In this document: positions 56,364 to 64,000 of the stretch, one piece after another | Layout: each line of letters starts with the position of its first letter | Position numbering within the stretch: position 1 is the first letter of the stretch | Assembly: GCA_963815505.1 (NCBI GenBank) | Contig: CAWFGU010000022.1 | Coordinates: 124,001-188,000 of the forward strand | Source of the DNA: CAXBBB01 sp963815505 | Lineage (GTDB): Bacteria > Bacteroidota > Rhodothermia > Rhodothermales > BA12 | Reading direction: 5' to 3' | DNA: 64,000 nt | Notes under the pieces: generated by a model | Seen by the model: only the letters and a program-made list of their open reading frames with translations | Told to the model about the DNA's origin: nothing | The model's database searches: none | Position numbers and translations under genes: made by a program

Positions 56364-56964
56364 TTAAGACCTGCTCAGTTAAGGAATGCGCGCGGCAGTC
56401 AAGAGCACACGGCTACTGCTTGCCGCATTACAAGCGGCTCCGGCGCGGCACGAAACCCGAAAACCTCGGAGACAAACCGCTTCGCGGCACAACCCAAGTC
56501 TGCAAGATCGACGGATGCTCACGCCCTCTACTTGCTCTCGGAATGTGCAATGCGCATTACCTGCGAAAGAAAGAGGGTAGGGATATGGAATCCCCGATAG
56601 AGAGCAGGCAGAGAGACAGAACGTGCGCTGTCGAGGGCTGCAACCGGAAGCACTACGGTCACGGCGTATGCAAGTCGCATTACAATCGCATGGCGCGTCG
56701 CATTAGGTGGGCCGCTCTGATTAAAGAGAAAGGCGGTTGCTGCTCCGTCTGCAAGGGGGTCTTTCCGATTGAGGCATACGACCTCCACCATCGCGACCCC
56801 TCGCAGAAAGAATCATCCGTGAGCCTGATGATGGGCCGCAACTCTTGGGAGTCCATCCAAGCAGAGGCAGAAAAGTGCGACTTGTGTGCGCCAACTGCCA
56901 CCGATCAATCCACGCTCACGATGAAGTATCGCGGGCATTCGCCATTCTCTACCCCAACCAATAG
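56360..56964 (+). CDS. HNH endonuclease with zinc-finger repeats, frame broken once
   Basis: GTG start 56360 with AAGGAGG eight bases upstream. Three copies of a C-x4-C-x8/9-C-x3-H repeat (CSVKECARQSRAHGYCLPHY; CKIDGCSRPLLALGMCNAHY; CAVEGCNRKHYGHGVCKSHY), then CCSVCKGVFPIEAYDLHHRD, the HNH core. Near 56887 the frame shifts and gives KCDLVCANCHRSIHAHDE, completing the C-x2-C-H...H signature, with stop 56962-56964. About 200 residues. Typical of free-standing homing endonucleases. The last 5 bp before ATG 56969 separate it from the endolysin. Confidence 0.75.
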
Positions 56965-56968
56965 AACC

Positions 56969-57523
56969 ATGAACCTCGCCACCGAAACGTTCGACAAAGC
57001 CCTCCAACAAGTACTGAAAGTGGAGGGGGGATATAGCAATGATAGACTCGACTCCGGAGGAGCCACCAACTACGGCATCACCGAAGCCGTCGCCCGCGCA
57101 TCGGGCTACACCGGCCCGATGAACCGCATCTCCCTCGACCTCGCCAAGCAGATCTACCGCGCGGGCTACTGGAACACGATGCAGCTCGACGCCATCGTCC
57201 GCGCCGGATGCCCCGACCTCGCCGTCGAACTCTTCTGCTCCGGCGTCAACGTCGGCACCGGCCGCGCCGGGCGCTGGCTCCAGCGCAGCCTCAACGTCCT
57301 CAACGACCGCGAACGCCACTATCGAGACCTCATCGAAGACGGAGCCATCGGAATCCGCACCCTGCGCGCTCAGCAGCCTCATCAAGCTCAGAGGCCACGA
57401 CGCCCAAACCGTCCTCGTCCGCGCCGTCGACGGCCTCCAGACCGCCTTCTACATCTCCCTCGCCGAACGCCGCCGAAAGACGAGCGCTTCGTCTTCGGCT
57501 GGCTCAACCACCGCACCCACTGA
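56969..57523 (+). CDS. GH108 endolysin (N-acetylmuramidase), frame broken twice
   Basis: About 184 residues. The start TFDKALQQVLKVEGGYSND has the catalytic Glu19 of GH108. The sequence continues GGATNYGITEAVARASGY, LFCSGVNVGTGRAGRWLQRS. Near 57375 the frame shifts to SSLIKLRGHDAQTVLVRAVD and near 57470 again to ERFVFGWLNHRTH, the PG_binding_3-like end. The first 25 codons use different codons from the stub (e.g. GGATATAGCAATGAT versus GGCTACACCAACGAC), indicating foreign origin, while the rest is phage-like. Cuts the MurNAc-GlcNAc bond at lysis; no signal peptide, so it relies on the holin. Confidence 0.78.
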   Translation: MNLATETFDKALQQVLKVEGGYSNDRLDSGGATNYGITEAVARASGYTGPMNRISLDLAKQIYRAGYWNTMQLDAIVRAGCPDLAVELFCSGVNVGTGRAGRWLQRSLNVLNDRERHYRDLIEDGAIGIRTLRAQQPHQAQRPRRPNRPRPRRRRPPDRLLHLPRRTPPKDERFVFGWLNHRTH

Positions 57524-57527
57524 CCCG

Positions 57528-57751
57528 ATGCGCCTCGTCTGCCCCAAGTGCCGCAACGCCGGATTCAGTCGTCGAAAGACGTACCCAAGCCGCTCTCGAT
57601 GTCTACAAGACCGACAGCTTCCCGACCGTCGTGTACCGATACCGCATCTGCCTGCAGTGCGGCTACAAGTGGGTGAGCAAAGACGAGTTCGAACGCCCCG
57701 TAGGCAGCACCCCGCGACCTCTTCTCCCCATCCGATGCCGACGAAGCCTGA
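57528..57751 (+). CDS. Com/Ogr-like zinc-finger protein, frame broken twice
   Basis: About 74 residues. N-terminal MRLVCPKCRNAGF, then after a shift near 57565 SVVERRTQAALDVYKTDSFP and YRICLQCGYKWVSKDEFER; after a second near 57710 it ends RDLFSPSDADEA. The pair C-x2-C...C-x2-C with R preceding resembles Ogr/Delta late activators of P2-like phages and Mu Com. In that reading it would activate late transcription, and the palindrome at 39540 may be its target (an inference). Its stop overlaps the next ATG. Confidence 0.55.
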
Positions 57752-58067
57752 CCCCGCACCCCCTCAAATCGGCGACACCATCACCGTCGAAACGCCGCGC
57801 GCCTCTGGTTCGTGGCGTTTCGGCATTGTACGCTCCGCCCCCGGCGGCAACCTCCTGATCTACACCGCCCTCGGCAAAGCCAACACGATCACCAACTGGC
57901 AATACCGCCTCGACGGCGAGCGTCACCGAGTCCTCATCACCGGAGACCCACCGGCCCCGACCAACAGGCCCGCCGCCTAGCCTTCCGAGAACAAGCCGGA
58001 GCCGCCACCACGCCCCTCACCACCGCCCAAGTCGCCGCCCTCGTAGACACCTCACAAGCCCCTCTGA
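57735..58067 (+). CDS. Small phage protein before MuF, probably frame broken
   Basis: Start ATG 57735: PTKPDPAPPQIGDTITVETP, then WRFGIVRSAPGGNLLIYTAL, an SH3-like beta stretch. The first frame stops at 57980. In another frame the sequence QARRLAFREQAGAATTPLTT, ALVDTSQAPL continues almost to the MuF start, ending near TGA 58065-58067. One or two indels would unify it. Function unknown. Confidence 0.4.
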
Positions 58068-58068
58068 C

Positions 58069-58905
58069 ATGGCCATCGACCAAGCCCGCTACGAACGATT
58101 CGAACGCGACCTCGCTCAGCTGAGGGAAGGCGTCACCGTCGCCCAATACCTCGCCCGCGTCCGCACCCGACTCCTCAACTACCTCAGCCGCACCGGCACA
58201 GACCGCAACGACATCCCCACCGTCCGCGCCTATCTCCGTGACCTGATCCCGCTCGAACTCCAACCCTTCGTCGACCAGGTCACCGGCTCCTACCTCACCA
58301 CGCTCGACCTCATCAACGAGCACTACGCCGATTTCGGAGTAGTCATCACGCGAGACTTCCCGCGCGTCCAGGCTGTCGGACAGCGTTTCACGCCTCGGCC
58401 TCGGCCAGTTCGACAAGACGTTCTCGACGCCCTGGTCAGAGAGCTTCGAGCGTCCGGTATCCAGAACGAGAGCATCAGCGGCCTCAAAAAGCGTATCGAC
58501 GGTCTCGAATCCAAGGCAAGCAACAGCGCCCTGGCACTCGCAGAAACGCAGGTCATGACCGTAGCCAGAGCAGGCACCGCCGACCAAGCACGATCTGCAG
58601 GCATCGGCATCTTCCAATACGTCGGTCTCCGTCGAGGCTCCAACCGCCCGTTCTGTCACGTCATGGTCGGTCAGACTCTCACCATCACCACCATCGACCA
58701 ACTGCGCAACGGCAACCGCGAACCCGTCCTACTCAACTGCGGCGGCTGGAGGTGCATCCACAAGTGGGAGCCTGATCCCTTCGCCAAAGCCTCCGACCTC
58801 ACCGCCGACGACCGCCTCGTCACCTTCCTCGACGGCAGACGCTCGATCATCCTTCCCGGCGGCCCCTCAGCACAGGCTGCGTACGAATCAGGCAGCACAG
58901 CGTAA
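58069..58905 (+). CDS. MuF-like minor head protein
   Basis: 278 residues, intact. The helical N-terminus (FERDLAQLREGVTVAQYLAR) precedes the conserved MuF fold: LAETQVMTVARAGTADQARS, FQYVGLRRGSNRPFCHVMVG, then LLNCGGWRCIHKWEPD, with cysteines typical of SPP1 gp7/MuF C-termini. In Mu, F (gp30) lies between portal and gpG. Here it is 16 kb away from the head module and is the last gene at the right end, 134 bp inside it. Confidence 0.75.
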   Translation: MAIDQARYERFERDLAQLREGVTVAQYLARVRTRLLNYLSRTGTDRNDIPTVRAYLRDLIPLELQPFVDQVTGSYLTTLDLINEHYADFGVVITRDFPRVQAVGQRFTPRPRPVRQDVLDALVRELRASGIQNESISGLKKRIDGLESKASNSALALAETQVMTVARAGTADQARSAGIGIFQYVGLRRGSNRPFCHVMVGQTLTITTIDQLRNGNREPVLLNCGGWRCIHKWEPDPFAKASDLTADDRLVTFLDGRRSIILPGGPSAQAAYESGSTA

Positions 58906-58996
58906 TCAACTGGCATCCAACCGAGCCGCAACCAGATCAAAGCCACGCGCGTCACAACTAACCCAAATGTCCACGCTGCTGCTCAGATTCAGCCAT

Positions 58997-59039
58997 TACT
59001 TGTTGCAGGCCCGCCCCTCATTTGTTACACCCCCTCATA
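58997..59039 (-). repeat. Right terminal transposase-binding repeats
   Basis: Read inward from 59039 on the minus strand: AACAAA at offset 14 (59026-59021) and GCAACAA at offset 34 (59006-59000). Same spacing as at the left end. Nothing else is recognisable between the MuF stop and this site. Confidence 0.65.
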
Positions 59040-59368
59040 CAGATCTGGACCAGCCCGGTCTCGCCCTCTCCCCGTCGCCCTTCTCGCCCGACGCCGACGG
59101 ATTCGAGGACGTGGCGACGATTCGCTACCGGCTGCGCGCCACATCGAACAGCATTCGCGTCCGCATCTTCGACCACCAGGGACGCGAAGTGCGCGAGTTG
59201 CGCCGCGTCGCCCTCGCCGGTCAGACCGGAACGCTGTCGTGGGACGGCTACGACGACGACGGCGACGCGCTGCGCATCGGCCTCTATGTCGTCCACCTCG
59301 AAGCCGTCGACACCGAAGGCGGCGTCGAGAGCCACCGCGCCGTCGTGGCTCTCGCACGCAGACTGTAG
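59040..59368 (+). pseudogene. LTD protein, C-terminal FlgD-like domain separated by the prophage
   Basis: Continues the frame of the gene at 21700: SPSPFSPDADGFEDVATIRY, then RVRIFDHQGREVRELRRVAL, TLSWDGYDDDGDALRIGLYV, ending in a Val/Ala-rich strand at 59366. This is a FlgD-Ig-like C-terminal module typical of Bacteroidota-type secreted proteins (cell-surface or type-IX-like sorting). With CAG counted once, the original residues read PSDADLDQPG across the joint. Confidence 0.85.
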
Positions 59369-59382
59369 AGCGACGACCCGTG

Positions 59383-59892
59383 CTACGCGCGCTCGGACAT
59401 CTCATAGTGCGCTATCAGTCCGTCGAGCAGGCGCCGGGTCGAGCGGTCGACGATGGATTGGACGTGTGCGAAACCGTCCGATCCACCGTAGTAGGGATCG
59501 GGGACCGAAAAGTCGCCGGGATCCGAGTCGAACTCGCGCAGCAGGCGGACTTTGTGACCGTGAGCGTCGTCCATATCGAGCGCCAGCAGGTCGGAGAGGT
59601 TCTGCTTGTCCATCGCGAGGACGTGGTCGTAGTAGGCAAGATCAGCGTCGGTTACTTGGCGGGCAGCGTGGTCGGCGAGCGAGATGCCATTGCGCTCGGC
59701 TTCGGCGACGGTACGCGGATCCGCTGCGCTCCCGACGTGCCAGTTGCCCGTCCCCGACGACGCGACCTCGAAGTGATTGGCAACACCAGCGGTTTGGGCG
59801 TGCGCGCGAAACAGCGCCTCGGCAAGCGGGCTGCGGCAGATGTTGCCCAGGCAGACGAACAGGACGCGGACGGGGCGAGAGAGATCGGCCAT
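59383..59892 (-). CDS. Low-molecular-weight protein tyrosine phosphatase
   Basis: 169 residues. Catalytic P-loop CLGNICRS with Cys14 and Arg20, then the acid loop PDPYYGGSDG near residue 131. Length is typical for bacterial LMW-PTPs that work with tyrosine kinases in exopolysaccharide control or stress. It converges with the LTD gene end; no partner kinase is nearby. The 299 bp upstream to the next gene show no ORF. Confidence 0.9.
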   Translation of the reverse strand: MADLSRPVRVLFVCLGNICRSPLAEALFRAHAQTAGVANHFEVASSGTGNWHVGSAADPRTVAEAERNGISLADHAARQVTDADLAYYDHVLAMDKQNLSDLLALDMDDAHGHKVRLLREFDSDPGDFSVPDPYYGGSDGFAHVQSIVDRSTRRLLDGLIAHYEMSERA

Positions 59893-60191
59893 TGCACAGA
59901 AGTGGAGAAGTCGATCGAACGCTCGTAGCGGGCCGACGTGCCGGTTTCACCGCTTATACCAGCCCTACCAACCGGAGCCCTAGGCGTCACACCGCGCTCT
60001 GCAGGATCGGAGGTGACGCATCCGAACCGATCTCTCTTTCCCCTTGCGGGCTCCCTTTGGTGTTCACTGCGCGAACAGAATTTCACACCCGTCCGCTCGA
60101 GTTTCGATTTTCGAGATGAACTGCCGTATGTACTCGGGCAGGTGCGAAAGACGTGACATCTGCTCTCTCTCTTCCTCCTCCATCTCGTCCC

Positions 60192-60855
60192 ATGCGCTTC
60201 GTTCTCTGCGCCGCCCTTGCCTTAGACGGGCTATTCCTCTCACCCGACGCTTCGGCTCAAACCCTCGCTCTGACGGCCGACGCCAGCACGCGCGGGTTGG
60301 GCATAGGACGCGGTCGTCCGCATCGCCGACCGCGTCCACGGACGCGCCAACGTGAACCTCTTCAACTTCAGCTACGATGACACCCAGGTAGTCGACGGCA
60401 GGAACGTCGACTACCTGGCCGATGCTAATCTGCTCTCCGGCGCCCTGCTCGTCGACTTCCATCCCTTCGACAACGCCTTTCGTCTGAGCGGCGGCGCCAT
60501 CCTCAACGGAAACGGCGGCTCGGGAACGATCATGCTTGCCGAGAACGAAACCGTCAAGGTCGGCACCCAAACGTACGCGGCCAGCGATGTAGGCCAGGTC
60601 GACGCCGACATCACCTTGGGTTCTTCGGTCGCCCCGTACGTGTCGCTGGGCATCGGAAACGCGCTCTCGCGCCGCGTGGGTTTCATGGGCGAACTCGGAA
60701 TCATGTACCAAGGGTCTCCCACCGTCGAGCTTACCGGCACCAAGCTGATCGCTCCTACGGCAGCTCCCGATCAGGAGCGCACGTTGGAACGCAACATCGA
60801 AGAATACAAGTTCTATCCCGTCATTTCTCTGGGCTTCTCGGTCCGCCTGTTTTAA
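60192..60855 (+). pseudogene. Outer membrane beta-barrel-type protein, frame broken once
   Basis: Start ATG 60192: signal peptide RFVLCAALALDGLFLSPDAS with AQ cleavage. The first frame (TLALTADASTRGLGI) shifts at about 60314, where an extra G in ATAGGACGCG breaks the frame; removing it gives DAVVRIADRVHGRANVNLFN. The second frame runs to 60855, with alternating beta strands and a final aromatic residue (SLGFSVRLF), as barrels have. About 220 residues joined. It precedes a lipoprotein gene by 21 bp. Confidence 0.65.
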
Positions 60856-60876
60856 CCCACTCCACGTCTTCACCCC

Positions 60877-61548
60877 ATGCGTATATCCCACGCTCTTCCT
60901 TTTGCGCTCCTGCTCTCAGTCGCTGGTCTGACTGCGTGCGAGTTCAGCGACCCGCTCGAAGGCTTCGAACTCCGCTTTAACGTCGAAGACACGGACGTCG
61001 ACTTGGGCGCCGGTGTCACGACTCAGGTTCGGCCAGGTGAGGCAACGATCCAGAGCGAAAGCATCGAAAACTCGCTCAGCAGCGACATCAAGGGCATCAA
61101 CTCGGTTACGAACATCAAGCTCGCGCCGAGGATGTTTACCTTTACCTCGTCGGCTTCGTCCAAGTCATCGGCCCCCTCTGGCGTCATTCGCGGATTCTTG
61201 ACGCTTGGTGGGTTTCCCATACCCGGGACGCCTATCTCGATCACTGTTACTGACGGCAGTGTCACAGCCGTTAGCCCGTCTACGCTACTCGGCCCTAACG
61301 CGACCATCGACCTGAGCGCATACGAAGCCTACTTGAACCTGCTTCCAGCCAACCAGCGTCCCAGCCTGGCCAATTACGCCGGTCTGTCCATCGATGAGAT
61401 CCGCACGGGCATTGCCGCAGCGCTTTCGGGCACCCGTATCCCGATCAGCTTTGGCCTCACCGTCGATTCGAGCAATCCGAGCGACCCGCTCACCGGCTCA
61501 CTGCGCATCAGCCAGATCAGCTTGTCCGGCGAGGTCACGGCCAAGTAA
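60877..61548 (+). CDS. Lipoprotein of unknown function
   Basis: 223 residues. Lipobox LTAC after a typical hydrophobic segment (LPFALLLSVAGLTAC). The mature part is beta-rich, Ser/Thr/Gly-containing (ITVTDGSVTAVSPSTLL; GLTVDSSNPSDPLTGSLRI). No domain recognised. It follows the barrel gene and may be co-transcribed with it. Confidence 0.6.
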   Translation: MRISHALPFALLLSVAGLTACEFSDPLEGFELRFNVEDTDVDLGAGVTTQVRPGEATIQSESIENSLSSDIKGINSVTNIKLAPRMFTFTSSASSKSSAPSGVIRGFLTLGGFPIPGTPISITVTDGSVTAVSPSTLLGPNATIDLSAYEAYLNLLPANQRPSLANYAGLSIDEIRTGIAAALSGTRIPISFGLTVDSSNPSDPLTGSLRISQISLSGEVTAK

Positions 61549-61668
61549 GCACCCCGCTTTAGACACCGAACGGCTCTTCTGCTTAGCGGCAGGAGGGCCG
61601 TTTGGCGTTGCGCTTGGGAGCCTGACTCCGCTCGAGTCCGTACCTGACGGTTCACCCACCGACCTGCC

Positions 61669-62907
61669 GTGCTCGACCTCTTCGCCTCGCCCGAACCCGA
61701 CGCGCCCACCGTTCGCAGCGTATCGGACCTGGCCGCCGAGATCCGCGCCGTGCTGGAAACCGACTTCGACCAGGTATACGTCGAGGGCGAGCTGTCCAAC
61801 TTTCGCGCCTACCCATCGGGCCACCTGTACTACTCGCTCAAAGACGAGAACGCGCAGATTCGAGGCGTGATGTGGAAGAGCCAGGCGCGGGGCGTCTTCT
61901 TTACGCCCGAGAACGGAATGCAGGTACGCATCCGAGGCCGCGTGAGCCACTACGCAGCGCGCGGCGACACCCAACTCGTCGCCGATACGATGGAGCCTGC
62001 CGGAGAGGGCGCGCTGATGGCGGCGTTCGACGCGCTCAAATCCCAACTGGCTGGCGAGGGCCTGCTCGACGAGTCGCGCAAGAAGCCGCTGCCGCTCTAC
62101 CCCGAGCGCATCGGCGTCGTCACGTCGGGTCAGAGCGCCGCCCTGCGCGACATCCTCGCCGTTTTGGAGCGCCGGTTTCCGCTGGCTCAAGTGTTCGTGC
62201 TCGGCGTCCGCGTCCAGGGCATCGGAGCTGCTGCTCAGATCGCCGAAGCCGTCGCCACGTTTGCCGGGCTGCCCGGCGGCGATCCGTACCGGCCGGACGT
62301 GCTGATCGTAGGGCGCGGCGGAGGCAGCATGGAAGACTTGTGGGCCTTTAACGAGGAACCGGTCGCTCGGGCGATCGCCGAGTGCCCCATCCCGGTCGTG
62401 TCGGCCGTTGGACACGAGACGGACTTTTCGATCAGCGATTTCGTCGCCGACGTGCGCGCGGCGACGCCGTCGATGGCCGCCGAGATCGTCGTTCCCCACG
62501 CCGCCGAGACGCGAGCGCTGCTCTATGGCTACGCTGCCACGATGGCCGATGCCGCTCGCTCGAAGATCGACGGAGGGCGCCTGTCGGTCCAGCGCCTGAC
62601 GGGGTCGCCCGCCTTCTATCGCACGCCGCAGCGCGTCCGCGACGCACGCGTGCAGACCGAGCGGCAGGTCGAGCGGATGCAGCGCGCGCTGGCCGAGCGG
62701 ATGGATGCGCTGCGCAGACGAACCGAAGTCGCCCAGGCGCGAATTTCGGCGCTCGACCCGGTCGCTCCGCTGCGACGAGGCTATGCGCGGATCGAGACGG
62801 GCGAGGGAACGGCTGTTTTGTCTGCTGCCGCTGCGCGAGCACTGGACGTGGTCAACCTGCGCTTCGCCGATGGCACCGTCGAGGCGCGTCCGACGAGGAA
62901 TGCGTGA
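61669..62907 (+). CDS. xseA: Exodeoxyribonuclease VII large subunit
   Basis: 412 residues, GTG start. N-terminal OB fold (VYVEGELSNFRAYPSGHLYY; IRGVMWKSQA) and catalytic core: GVVTSGQSAALRDIL, LIVGRGGGSMEDLWAFNEE, VVSAVGHETDFSISDFVADV with the metal-ligand residues. C-terminal coiled coil then LRRGYARIETGEG. Degrades single-stranded DNA with XseB; no xseB is seen in the 96 bp downstream. Confidence 0.93.
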   Translation: MLDLFASPEPDAPTVRSVSDLAAEIRAVLETDFDQVYVEGELSNFRAYPSGHLYYSLKDENAQIRGVMWKSQARGVFFTPENGMQVRIRGRVSHYAARGDTQLVADTMEPAGEGALMAAFDALKSQLAGEGLLDESRKKPLPLYPERIGVVTSGQSAALRDILAVLERRFPLAQVFVLGVRVQGIGAAAQIAEAVATFAGLPGGDPYRPDVLIVGRGGGSMEDLWAFNEEPVARAIAECPIPVVSAVGHETDFSISDFVADVRAATPSMAAEIVVPHAAETRALLYGYAATMADAARSKIDGGRLSVQRLTGSPAFYRTPQRVRDARVQTERQVERMQRALAERMDALRRRTEVAQARISALDPVAPLRRGYARIETGEGTAVLSAAAARALDVVNLRFADGTVEARPTRNA

Positions 62908-63003
62908 CCGAACGGCCAAGGGGAACCGGTGTCGTCTTAATCTCTTTTGCCCAGGTGCTAGTTGCGCCTACTTTTACATCCGTATCAATCACTCCGCTCC
63001 CCG

Positions 63004-64000
63004 ATGGCTACGTCCGAGATCACGCTGGCGATTCAACCCGCCCAGCGGTTCAGCATCACCGACGTCAACCAGTTGCTGCGCGAGGAGCACGGCGACTTCC
63101 TGCACGGTTTCCCCAAGGCGCTCTACACGTCGTTCCACACGACGGCGGGTTACTTCGAGCAGGCCGTCTGCAACGAGTTGTCGCATTCCAAGGACTCGCT
63201 CCAAGACTTCGTGCGCGCCTACCAGAAGCTCTATCCGGCGGGCGCGGGCTACCGCCACGACATGCTCGAACACCGCGACGAGTTGACCGAGGCGCAAAAG
63301 GTCAACGAGCCGCTCAACGGTGACTCGCACCTGACGTTCATCGGTACGGGCCTCCTCAACTGCGTCACCTACGACGTGCAGGAGGATAACCCGGCCTACT
63401 TCGTCGACCTTGATGGCGTCTTTCGCTCGCAGCGCCGGACGCGCAAAACGACGATCACAGGTTTCACCGATGAAGTCGTCGCCGAAGAGCGGTGCGTCCG
63501 CGTTCCCGCCAGCCGCAGTAGGGTCGACGCGTTCAACCTGCGCGACAGCCGCCTGGGTTTTCTCGACGAACTCGACGCCCACATTCAGCGATTGGGCATC
63601 TCCAAGGGCCGCGTCGAACTCAGCCTGAGCGACGACGAGAAGGGCGCCGCGCTCACCGTCAACGAGTACGAGACGCTGCTGATGCGCCACGACCTCGCCG
63701 ACGTAATCCGCAACCCGTTTCGCTTTGTCGCCGAGCAGGGCTGGCACATGCTCCGCGACCCGCGCAGCGTGCCGAGCAAGGCGCTCAACTATGCCAAATA
63801 CGACTTCGTACTCGTCGTCAACCGCGTGCTCGACAAACTCGGACTGCGCGGCACGCCCGTCGAGAAGGTGATGGACCGCCTGATCGGAAGCGCTGCGGCT
63901 CGCCGGCTGCACATGAAGCGCGCGGTCAGCCTGCCCATTTCGGATCAAGCCACATCGGGCGTCGGCCGCGTGCTACACGGCACGTACCAAAGCCCGATCC
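63004..64000 (+). CDS. Protein with YjbQ-like N-terminus, cut by window edge
   Basis: 332 codons in frame with no stop before the end; starts ATG 63004. The N-terminal 135 residues recall the YjbQ/UPF0047 fold (LYTSFHTTAGYFEQAVCNEL; LFNGDSHL-like PLNGDSHLTFIGTGLLN; YFVDLDGVFRSQRRTR). The rest (NLRDSRLGFLDELDAHIQRL; NPFRFVAEQGWHMLRDPRSV) is not recognised. No signal peptide or membrane segment. Low-certainty family call. Confidence 0.5.
   Translation, partial: MATSEITLAIQPAQRFSITDVNQLLREEHGDFLHGFPKALYTSFHTTAGYFEQAVCNELSHSKDSLQDFVRAYQKLYPAGAGYRHDMLEHRDELTEAQKVNEPLNGDSHLTFIGTGLLNCVTYDVQEDNPAYFVDLDGVFRSQRRTRKTTITGFTDEVVAEERCVRVPASRSRVDAFNLRDSRLGFLDELDAHIQRLGISKGRVELSLSDDEKGAALTVNEYETLLMRHDLADVIRNPFRFVAEQGWHMLRDPRSVPSKALNYAKYDFVLVVNRVLDKLGLRGTPVEKVMDRLIGSAAARRLHMKRAVSLPISDQATSGVGRVLHGTYQSPI

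Larger units (their letters stand above)
25607..59039. mobile_element. Mu-like transposable prophage, about 33.4 kb, inserted in the LTD gene
   Basis: Diagnostic Mu-type genes: DDE transposase (51183), MuB-like ATPase (53046), GemA/gp16-like (50507), Gam (54223), I-like protease (38373), DUF935-type portal (39619), Mu-type terminase (42055), gpG (43596), gp36-like (44060), gp37-like (44488) and a MuF-like head protein (58069). Both ends carry matched inverted motifs at identical offsets (see 25607-25649 and 58997-59039). Flanks share CAG (25604-25606 and 59040-59042); collapsing one copy restores the LTD frame. A five-base target duplication, as in Mu, is not exactly visible, so the ends may be off by two or three bases. 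Confidence 0.9.

Noticed and set aside
1..64000. CRISPR array, tRNA or rRNA genes
   Set aside because: No regularly spaced repeats other than the fibre repeats, and no cloverleaf or rRNA sequence noticed by eye.

Overview
This 64 kb window comes from a high-GC, flagellated bacterium. Lamin-tail-domain (LTD) secreted proteins with a FlgD-like C-terminal domain, an LptE-type lipoprotein and the general gene style suggest the Rhodothermota/Bacteroidota side of the tree. That assignment is an inference; there is no rRNA gene in the window. No tRNA, rRNA or CRISPR array was seen.

Layout. (1) 1-11.5 kb: the 3' part of an HtrA/DegP protease, then a late flagellar cluster on the minus strand (fliS, fliD, a FliT-like chaperone, flgM), two plus-strand glycosyltransferases, and three tandem flagellin genes on the minus strand. 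Sigma-28-like promoter boxes precede flgM and two flagellins. (2) 11.5-25.6 kb: plus-strand housekeeping and envelope genes: MoxR-like ATPase, LptE, two OmpA-domain lipoproteins, cytidine deaminase, Na/Ca antiporter, VWA membrane protein, an M20 amidohydrolase, and a large LTD protein. (3) 25.607-59.039 kb: a Mu-like transposable prophage of about 33.4 kb inserted in the LTD gene. Its C-terminal FlgD-like exon resumes at 59.04 kb. (4) 59.04-64 kb: LMW protein tyrosine phosphatase, a frameshifted outer-membrane protein, a lipoprotein, xseA, and a partial gene with a YjbQ-like start.

Prophage. Late genes diverge from about 39.5 kb, where an 18-bp palindrome lies. Leftward (minus) run Mu I-like protease/scaffold, capsid, neck proteins, holin, tail proteins, a tail chaperone with a -1 slippery heptamer, tape measure and tail tip. 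Rightward (plus) run portal, DNA methyltransferase, large terminase, gpG, gp36-like and gp37-like genes. An S24 repressor sits in the middle of the element (46 kb), in tandem with two unknown lysogen-phase genes. The early operon follows on the plus strand: small regulators, GNAT, GemA/gp16-like, DDE transposase, MuB-like ATPase, Gam, a DnaQ-like exonuclease, endolysin and a Com/Ogr zinc protein. A MuF-like head protein is stranded at the right end. The order differs from phage Mu, whose repressor and transposase lie next to the left end.

The most unusual segment is 55.65-57.04 kb. A regulator/HNH-nuclease cassette splits the GH108 endolysin gene, leaving a 23-residue stub upstream and supplying a differently coded 5' end downstream.

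Single-base indels are frequent, especially in the prophage: reading frames switch while protein similarity or coding character continues on both sides. This may be sequencing error or real decay, so many genes below are described as frame-broken composites.
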